Origin: Dechloromonas sp. UBA6271
GTDB taxonomy: Bacteria > Pseudomonadota > Gammaproteobacteria > Burkholderiales > Rhodocyclaceae
DNA length: 37,411 bases
NCBI GenBank assembly: GCA_002440665.1
Contig: DJUX01000016.1
Coordinates: forward strand, 33,736 to 71,146
Direction of reading: 5' to 3'
Shown here: in pieces, positions 32,882-37,411 of the stretch
Layout of the letters: the number at the start of each line of letters is the position of its first letter
Position numbering within the stretch: position 1 is the stretch's first letter
Program-made: the position numbers and the translations under genes
The notes under the pieces: generated by a model
What the model saw: the letters and a program-made list of their open reading frames with translations, nothing else
Told to the model about the DNA's origin: nothing
The model's database searches: none

Positions 32882-33697
32882 ATGCGAACCATTGAAGCGG
32901 AAGCAGTCAAGGAGGCGGCGCTGATAACCAGCGATCAAGCGGCACCCGTAGCGACGGCGGGCAACTATGAGCCGGTGCGGTACAACGCCATGAAGCACGG
33001 CATCCTTTCCCGGCTGGCGGTATTGGCGCATGAAGATCATGCCGAGTTTGCCGACTTGCTGGCGGCGCTGATCGAGGAACACCGACCGGCGGGCATGACC
33101 GAGCGGCACCTGATCGAAGAGCTTGCCACGATCATTTGGCGCAAGCGGCGGGTATTGCTGGCCGAAGGCGCGAAGATCAACGAGGGATTGAAAAGCGCAG
33201 TGAGTAGCTCGAAGTCGGTCATGTCATCGGCGGCCCCATTTCAGCGAGGTATGGCCGACGAGCAGAGCGACGTGCGGGAATTTATGGATACGACCCCCGA
33301 AGCGATTGCCGAAAGCCAGCAGCACGCTGCGCTTGATCTGGCGGCAACCCGGAAGGCGGCGGCGATCCTGCGCAAGGGGGGGCCGAATGCCTACGTCAAA
33401 GCTAGGCGGGCGCTGATTCAAGAGTCCCGCGACTGGTGGGATGAACACGTCGAGGAAGAAGAACACCCGGCCACCGCCGAAGGACTGGCCGTATTTATTC
33501 GCGAAACGCTGGAACCGATCTGCTTCCAAACTGAACGCGAAGCCCGATTTACCCCCGCCATCAAGGTGCAAACCCTGGGGGAAGGGCTACGGGCGCACCT
33601 GCTGGAGAAGCTGAACCGCTACGAAACGCATCTCGACCGCAAATTCGAACGAACACTCGCCATGCTTTTGAAGCTGAAACAGCTACGCGGCGCATGA
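32882..33697 (+). CDS. Helical element protein, terminase-small-subunit-like style
   Basis: About 271 residues. NYEPVRYNAMKHGILSRLAVLAHEDHAEFADLLAALIEEHRPAGMTERHLIEELATIIWRKRRVLLAE is a pattern common in phage and island proteins that resemble small terminase subunits. The rest is helical and charged. A near-perfect AGGAGG stands 5 bases before the second of two ATG codons, so 32882 is preferred over 32879. If it is a terminase-like packaging factor the element would be a phage satellite; this is speculative. No large terminase is present. Confidence 0.55.
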   Translation: MRTIEAEAVKEAALITSDQAAPVATAGNYEPVRYNAMKHGILSRLAVLAHEDHAEFADLLAALIEEHRPAGMTERHLIEELATIIWRKRRVLLAEGAKINEGLKSAVSSSKSVMSSAAPFQRGMADEQSDVREFMDTTPEAIAESQQHAALDLAATRKAAAILRKGGPNAYVKARRALIQESRDWWDEHVEEEEHPATAEGLAVFIRETLEPICFQTEREARFTPAIKVQTLGEGLRAHLLEKLNRYETHLDRKFERTLAMLLKLKQLRGA

Positions 33698-33816
33698 AAT
33701 GCGACACCAGAAAAATCGGCGCAATGCTAGTCAGGGCAAGGCTTTCGGCAAGAATAAGCGAAAACCATAGGGCAAACTTGCCAAATGATTTAGGCAAATC
33801 TCGGAGAAAAAATATC

Positions 33817-34455
33817 ATGGGTGGCTTCGGTAGCGGACGCGGGCAAGGCGGGAAGGACACAACTAGCGATATGCGGGCACTCGATGTTCGGCGGCTGCAA
33901 CGCGATGGCCTGCTGACACCGGGCCGGGTCTTCAGTTGGCAATGGAGTGTCCGCGGCAGGGAGGTGGCCTCAATCCAGATGCGGACGGAAACGGGGCGCG
34001 TAATTCTCGACTATCGAAGCCGAAGCAAGGGCGGCGAATGGCAACCGATGGAATATCCAGTTCGTCTCGAATGGACGGGCTGCAATCTGGGCGGACAGCG
34101 AGCCTGGTTCCTGTGCCCGGCGCAAGGATGCGGGCGGCGCGTGGCTGTTCTCTTCGGCGGCTCAATCTTCGCTTGTCGGCATTGTCACAAGCTGGCCTAT
34201 GCGTCGCAGCGGGAACCTGACCATGACCGCGCGGCACGACGGGCCGACACCATTCGGCGGCGGCTTGGGTGGGAGCCGGGTATTCTCAATGGCCCTGGCT
34301 GGAAACCGAAGGGGATGCACTGGCGCACCTTCGAGCGATTGAAGGCGGAGCATGATGCCTTTGTGAATGCTTCGCTGGTGGGTATGACGGAAGGGCTTGG
34401 GATGGTGAATCGGCGGCTGAACGGCCTATCGGATGACCTGAACGGGGGCGGATGA
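33817..34455 (+). CDS. Zinc-ribbon protein of mobile-element type
   Basis: About 212 residues from ATG 33817 (MGGFGSGRGQGGKDTT), the usual N-terminus of this widespread but uncharacterised family. A zinc-ribbon is visible as FLCPAQGCGRRV followed by FACRHCHKLAYASQ, with four Cys in two pairs near residues 107-135. The preceding part is beta-rich and the C-terminal part helical. The frame is open back to 33694, where an ATG overlaps the previous stop, so a 253-residue form is possible. GGAG lies 13 bases before 33817. Nucleic-acid binding is likely. Confidence 0.7.
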   Translation: MGGFGSGRGQGGKDTTSDMRALDVRRLQRDGLLTPGRVFSWQWSVRGREVASIQMRTETGRVILDYRSRSKGGEWQPMEYPVRLEWTGCNLGGQRAWFLCPAQGCGRRVAVLFGGSIFACRHCHKLAYASQREPDHDRAARRADTIRRRLGWEPGILNGPGWKPKGMHWRTFERLKAEHDAFVNASLVGMTEGLGMVNRRLNGLSDDLNGGG

Positions 34456-34514
34456 ATCTGTTTCGCAAAATCGGATTGGCGACAGGTGTTGCCATTGCTA
34501 TGACCTTTGGCTCA

Positions 34515-34543
34515 TTGGCGCGATTGCTATCCAGGCGTAAATT
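34515..34543 (+). promoter_or_regulatory. Candidate internal promoter
   Basis: TTGGCG (34515-34520), a 17-base spacer and TAAATT (34538-34543) form a reasonable sigma70 promoter, followed by GGAGAG and ATG 34572. It suggests that the last gene of the element can be expressed on its own. Confidence 0.35.
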
Positions 34544-34571
34544 TATGTTGTTATTCATCTGGAGAGCAAGA

Positions 34572-35165
34572 ATGTCTCTGAGTCGGCCGCAAAATTTCCT
34601 TGAGGTGTCACTGGCGGAATTCAAGACAGCCACCAAGATATTCAGCCGGAGAGGGGTGAAACTTGGGAAAGTCCTGCTAGCGTACGAAGGCGGATTCCTG
34701 TCTATTGAATCTGGCGAATGCACTGCCGTCATGCACGCTACCGGAAACTGGCATGGCCGCGCCACTTTCTCCCCCACGATATTGCAGGCGCTTGTCTCGG
34801 TACCGCCAGCCTTGGACCCGATCCCAATTGCCTATGCCGACAATCATCTATTGGTTGGCGGGATGACTATCGCTTGCGGGTGGGAGACGGCGACTAGCGC
34901 CTTGATCCTGAATCTTGAAACCCCCGATTTACTTGGGCTACTGGCGCTTGAACGGGCAATGCCTCGTGCCGAGTACAAAGGCAGCGAATTGGGAAAAAGG
35001 GTGCGCTCTGCGAAATCAATGATGGAGCGGCGAATCAAAAAGGCAGCCGAGCAACTTGGTGACTTGGGCGTGAAGGAAGACGACATTCGGAAATTAGTCG
35101 ACACTCGTATCAGGGCGCGGATGATTGGCGAGAGGGACGGCGCCGAGGTAATTAAGAGCCAATAA
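34572..35165 (+). CDS. Unknown protein at distal end of element
   Basis: About 197 residues from ATG 34572, which has GGAGAG 6-11 bases upstream. A longer form from ATG 34452 (overlapping the previous stop) would add a hydrophobic, basic N-terminus. The first 130 residues are beta-rich (FLEVSLAEFKTATKIF, LLAYEGGFLSIESGE, LLVGGMTIACGWE), with a faint resemblance to sliding-clamp-like folds. The C-terminus is helical and charged (RIKKAAEQLGDLGVKEDDIRKL). No family recognised with confidence. Confidence 0.55.
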   Translation: MSLSRPQNFLEVSLAEFKTATKIFSRRGVKLGKVLLAYEGGFLSIESGECTAVMHATGNWHGRATFSPTILQALVSVPPALDPIPIAYADNHLLVGGMTIACGWETATSALILNLETPDLLGLLALERAMPRAEYKGSELGKRVRSAKSMMERRIKKAAEQLGDLGVKEDDIRKLVDTRIRARMIGERDGAEVIKSQ

Positions 35166-35424
35166 CTGAAAGGCGGCGGGAACGAATATTGTCCAATCTG
35201 ATCTCTTCCGCTATGGCGACTACATTCAGGATTTCATCGATGCTCATCTACCTTCCGCGCCCCCGCGGGCTGACGCTGGCGAGCGGCGAGCATCCGCCGC
35301 GGATCGGGACACACACGCCACGGGCACCGTACCTAGGCACGCCAACACCGACGGTTCCCCAAACGAACTTGGTTAGGCTGCTAGATTGGAGACATTTGCC
35401 CATTCCATCGCCGACGAAAGACAG
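35166..35424. other. Gene-free stretch with GC-rich hairpins
   Basis: No convincing gene is seen. The reading frames present are short and of odd composition. Two perfect hairpins occur: CCGCG-CCCC-CGCGG (35255-35268) and GCGGCG-AGCATC-CGCCGC (35283-35300). The stretch leads directly into the structured RNA candidate and may form its 5' part or an element end. Confidence 0.5.
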
Positions 35425-35665
35425 GTAACGGGCTACTGCCGGATGCCCGAGCGTCGGGCAACGCGAGCGGAGTTGATCCGGTGCTGAAAGCCTTGGGAGC
35501 AATCGACCGGGCCGAAGTTCCCCGAGGGTAAGGCGTGTGACCGCCATGCGGGCTTCAAAGGCCATACGCGGGCCATGCTGCGGCACGCCGGTGCCTGGTG
35601 AGAAGATCGACCGGGATGACCCTATGGAGAAGCATAGGGGGTAAGCCTCGCTGGCATTCCGGGCT
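35425..35665 (+). ncRNA. Structured RNA candidate, HEARO/omega-RNA-like
   Basis: At least five consistent helices are visible. CCGGAT/ATCCGG (35439-35444 with 35476-35481) encloses hairpin GCCCGA/TCGGGC (35445-35459). GGCGTG/CACGCC (35532-35537 with 35584-35589) continues into CCGC/GCGG (35541-35544 with 35580-35583). CCGGGATG/CATTCCGG (35611-35618 with 35655-35662, one G-U) encloses hairpin CCCTATG-GAGAAG-CATAGGG (35620-35639). Conserved-looking loops such as GGGCAACGCGAGCGGAG and GGGGGTAAGCC recall HEARO RNAs, the guide RNAs of IscB transposon nucleases; this is from memory and not verified. No IscB gene follows. Other structured RNA classes are possible. Confidence 0.5.
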
Positions 35666-35672
35666 AGACATA

Positions 35673-35691
35673 TACAGTAGTGTGTACAGTA
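35673..35691 (+). promoter_or_regulatory. Tandem TACAGTA boxes and -10 before small gene
   Basis: TACAGTA occurs at 35673-35679 and 35685-35691, 12 bases apart in the same orientation. The opposite strand reads TACTGTA, like a LexA half-site, but the copies are direct rather than inverted. TATATT (35690-35695) is a -10 candidate and the next ATG follows only 6 bases later, so the transcript may be leaderless. Confidence 0.4.
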
Positions 35692-35701
35692 TATTCGGCG
35701 C

Positions 35702-36049
35702 ATGCTTTTTCATGTCACCGAAACACATCGCCAAGGGGTCAAACTAACCCGTGCTGAAGTGCTGGCTGCGAAGCCAAAGCCGGGACAGTTGCTTATTCGA
35801 GACTGGAGGGAGGGCAACGCGGAGAACCGAGCGTTGCGGGTTGCCTACCTCATGCATCCAATAGTCAGCTATCACCCAACCCAACTATCTCCCTTGTTCG
35901 ACCCCGTTCTAGTCAGCATGACCGCGAAGGGATTTTTGCTCGTTGGCTGGCAGATTCACGCCACGCCAGAAGGGGAGCGATGGGAATACAAACAGGGATG
36001 GTGGGTTGTTGAAATGCCAGCGTTGGACACTCACACAACGACCGGCTAA
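35702..36049 (+). CDS. Small protein of unknown function upstream of SRAP
   Basis: A 115-residue protein, no recognised family. It starts MLFHVTETHRQGVKLTRAEVLA and contains a beta-rich centre (FDPVLVSMTAKGFLLVGWQIHATPEGERWEYKQGWWVVEM) with many aromatic residues. There is no ribosome-binding site and the -10 candidate is immediately upstream, consistent with leaderless translation. It ends 9 bases before the SRAP gene and is probably co-transcribed with it. Function unknown; a link to DNA-damage response is only suggested by the neighbour. Confidence 0.6.
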   Translation: MLFHVTETHRQGVKLTRAEVLAAKPKPGQLLIRDWREGNAENRALRVAYLMHPIVSYHPTQLSPLFDPVLVSMTAKGFLLVGWQIHATPEGERWEYKQGWWVVEMPALDTHTTTG

Positions 36050-36058
36050 ATTGGGGGC

Positions 36059-36706
36059 ATGTGCACTCGCTACATCACGCCCGACCATGCCGCCATCGAG
36101 CGCGCCTGGGAAATCGGCCGCCGCAATCAACTCCAGTGGTCGCTGGAGTTGTTTCCGCGCGCCCAGGGGCCGTTCTTGCGCTTGCTGGAGGGGAGCGTCC
36201 CGGAACTGCTTGTCGGCCAGTGGGGCCTAATTCCTACCTGGTCGAAAACACCACGCCTGACCTACTCGACCAACAATTGCCGGTCCGAGGAAGCAGCCGC
36301 CAAGCCGACCTTCAAAGACGCCTGGCGCCTTGGTCAGCGCTGCATCATCCCGGCCGTCTCATTCGACGAACCGTGTTGGGAGACCGGAAAGAATGTGTGG
36401 TGGCGGTTTCGCCGAGCCGATGGCCAGCCCTGGGGGCTGGCAGGACTTTGGAACACGTGGACCGACCGGGCGACCGGGGAAGTCGTCGAGAGCTACACGA
36501 TGCTGACGGTGAACGCCGACACGCATCCCCTGATGTCGAGAATGCACAAGCCGGACCCAAAACGGCCGCCGGACCAGCAGGACAAACGCAGCGTGATAGC
36601 CATCGAGCAGGCGGATGTCGAGCAGTGGCTAACCGGCAACGTTGGGGATGCCATGCCGCTAATTAAGGCTCCTAAGCTGGACCTTATCGAGGCACGGCCG
36701 GTTTAA
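36059..36706 (+). CDS. SOS-response-associated peptidase (SRAP, YedK/HMCES family)
   Basis: A 215-residue SRAP protein, which crosslinks to abasic sites in single-stranded DNA through an N-terminal cysteine. Cys2 directly follows the initiator Met (MCTRY), as required. Other active-site blocks are WGLIPTWSK, TNNCRSEEAA (the NARSE-like Asn/Arg/Glu block), RCIIPAVSFDEPCW and the His block HPLMSRMHKPDPK. GGGGG lies just before the ATG. It lies between the integrated element and broken gene remnants, so it may be accessory rather than the core copy. Confidence 0.92.
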   Translation: MCTRYITPDHAAIERAWEIGRRNQLQWSLELFPRAQGPFLRLLEGSVPELLVGQWGLIPTWSKTPRLTYSTNNCRSEEAAAKPTFKDAWRLGQRCIIPAVSFDEPCWETGKNVWWRFRRADGQPWGLAGLWNTWTDRATGEVVESYTMLTVNADTHPLMSRMHKPDPKRPPDQQDKRSVIAIEQADVEQWLTGNVGDAMPLIKAPKLDLIEARPV

Positions 36707-36713
36707 TAACTGA

Positions 36714-36872
36714 GGTTACACGCCAGATTTCTCTTTGCGTCCGCTGCCGGAGATTACGCCGAAGCAGGCGCACGCGATCCGGCGGAAGCACGCCGAAGCG
36801 TAGTTCGAGAAGGTGCTGGCCGAGCTTGGCCGAGTGTTGCGCGAGATTGAGGAAGAGAAAGCGCCAACCTGA
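36714..36872 (+). pseudogene. Broken small reading frame
   Basis: In frame from 36714 the translation runs TPDFSLRPLPEITPKQAHAI, RRKHAEA, a TAG at 36801, then FEKVLAELGRVLREIEEEKAPT and a stop at 36870. The two halves look like one helical, charged polypeptide with a single point stop (Gln or Tyr codon to TAG). No start codon or ribosome site is convincing and no family is recognised. The next 135 bases up to the following gene hold nothing recognisable. Confidence 0.4.
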
Positions 36873-37007
36873 ATTGCCGTTCCGAGGAGAGCCATTCCTG
36901 GATTGATCGACACGGCTGGGCCTGCGGTGTGGAGATTGCCTTTCGCGTTCTGGCAAAGAAGGTGCAGCGGGTTATGATGCAGGGATTACCCAATTCGCCT
37001 CGCTGCC

Positions 37008-37397
37008 ATGAACCGCGCCCAATCGCTCGCTGCAACGCTCCTTGATCTCGTTCCCGCGGATGGCTCGGCCATCGGCAATCAGAGTCTCTTCCAGAAATTC
37101 AGCGACGCTGCGAAGGCCGAGGGGCATCGGGTTTCCGAGGCTGACTTCGAGCAGTTGAAGGAAGAGTTCGTCGCCTCGGGCGTCCTGGTCAAGGGCAAGG
37201 GGCGGGGCGGCTCGGTGCGACGGGTAGCTGTCGCGGGCGAAGCCTTTGGCCTTGCCGTGCAGGAAGCGCCTGCGGTCGACGGCGAAAAAGCGGTAAAAAA
37301 GAAGGTACCGGCGGCGCCACGCGCAAAGGCGGCAGCGGCGGGCGAGAAGGCGCAGATCATCTCCTACCGCCATCGTGACAAGCGGGTGAACTGTTGA
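37008..37397 (+). CDS. Small protein with winged-helix-like N-terminus and methyltransferase-like tail
   Basis: A 129-residue protein. The N-terminal 70 residues (SLFQKFSDAAKAEGHRVSEADFEQLKEEFVASGVLVKGKGRGGSVRR) look like a winged-helix domain. A Lys/Ala-rich linker follows, then AQIISYRHRDKRVN and a stop. The YRH-x-DKR-x-N motif is familiar from the beginning of Mod-like DNA methyltransferases, where the catalytic domain would follow. It may be a truncated gene or a separate subunit whose partner starts at the overlapping TTG (37394) and continues beyond the window. No clear ribosome site precedes the ATG. Confidence 0.5.
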   Translation: MNRAQSLAATLLDLVPADGSAIGNQSLFQKFSDAAKAEGHRVSEADFEQLKEEFVASGVLVKGKGRGGSVRRVAVAGEAFGLAVQEAPAVDGEKAVKKKVPAAPRAKAAAAGEKAQIISYRHRDKRVNC

Positions 37398-37411
37398 CGC
37401 GCACTGAAAAG

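Noticed and set aside
35189..35703. Short frames on both strands in the RNA candidate region
   Set aside because: Their composition is unlike the neighbours, there are no ribosome sites, and they overlap the helices of the RNA candidate.
1..37411. CRISPR arrays and complete insertion sequences
   Set aside because: No regularly spaced repeat series and no transposase frame were seen; the only multi-copy repeat is the three-copy 35-bp element, with copies 1.4-4.1 kb apart.

Overview
The window looks like a chromosome segment of a GC-rich betaproteobacterium, most plausibly Rhodocyclales (Dechloromonas/Azonexus-like). That placement is an inference from gene content and protein style: a three-subunit PntAB, AceK, both a monomeric and a dimeric NADP-isocitrate dehydrogenase, malate synthase A, and a FixL/FixJ-like two-component pair. 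No rRNA, tRNA or CRISPR array was recognised.

Core metabolism, 1-13.2 kb. On the minus strand lie aceK and the pntAA-pntAb-pntB transhydrogenase operon, whose last gene runs off the left edge. Divergent from aceK are the monomeric isocitrate dehydrogenase, then a strong terminator, then the dimeric isocitrate dehydrogenase with the AceK phosphorylation-site serine conserved, a second terminator, murI and a class III CoA-transferase. Together the first block controls NADPH supply and the split between the TCA cycle and the glyoxylate shunt. Its partner malate synthase (aceB) sits at 23.1-24.7 kb. Next come a TonB-like protein and a secreted ankyrin protein whose 5' ends collide.

Transport and signalling, 11.8-17.3 kb. 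Five minus-strand genes are closely packed and probably co-transcribed: lrgA, lrgB, a membrane PAS histidine kinase, a FixJ-type response regulator and an MHS-type MFS transporter. The set looks like an organic-acid uptake module with its own sensor.

Decayed defence-type island, 17.45-23.08 kb. Three copies of a 35-bp repeat with fixed internal spacing lie in one orientation and mark the module borders. Between the first two copies are a RhuM-family gene, a large HD-Hsp90-like ATPase, and a fossil fusing the start of a type I methyltransferase (hsdM) to the end of a DUF4143-type ATPase. Between the last two copies is a winged-helix-like/nucleotidyltransferase pair with its own promoter and a perfect palindromic operator candidate. 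The island separates lrgAB from aceB.

Core again, 23.1-27.4 kb: aceB with terminator, a TauE/SafE exporter divergent from a LysR regulator, a YbaN-like membrane protein and a hypoxanthine-DNA-glycosylase-like gene.

Integrated element, 27.5-35.2 kb. A tyrosine integrase is followed by a tightly coupled plus-strand gene string: a small basic protein, an AlpA-like excisionase, a small membrane protein, a PriCT-2/Toprim/helicase replication protein, and four poorly known proteins including a zinc-ribbon protein. No capsid or conjugation genes are visible, so it resembles a phage satellite or a small replicating island.

Right end, 35.2-37.4 kb. A gene-free stretch of about 530 bp contains a strongly structured RNA candidate resembling the HEARO/omega-RNA type, with no IscB gene beside it. 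It is followed by a small unknown gene, an SRAP (YedK/HMCES) gene, a broken reading frame, and a small gene with a methyltransferase-like C-terminal motif near the window edge.
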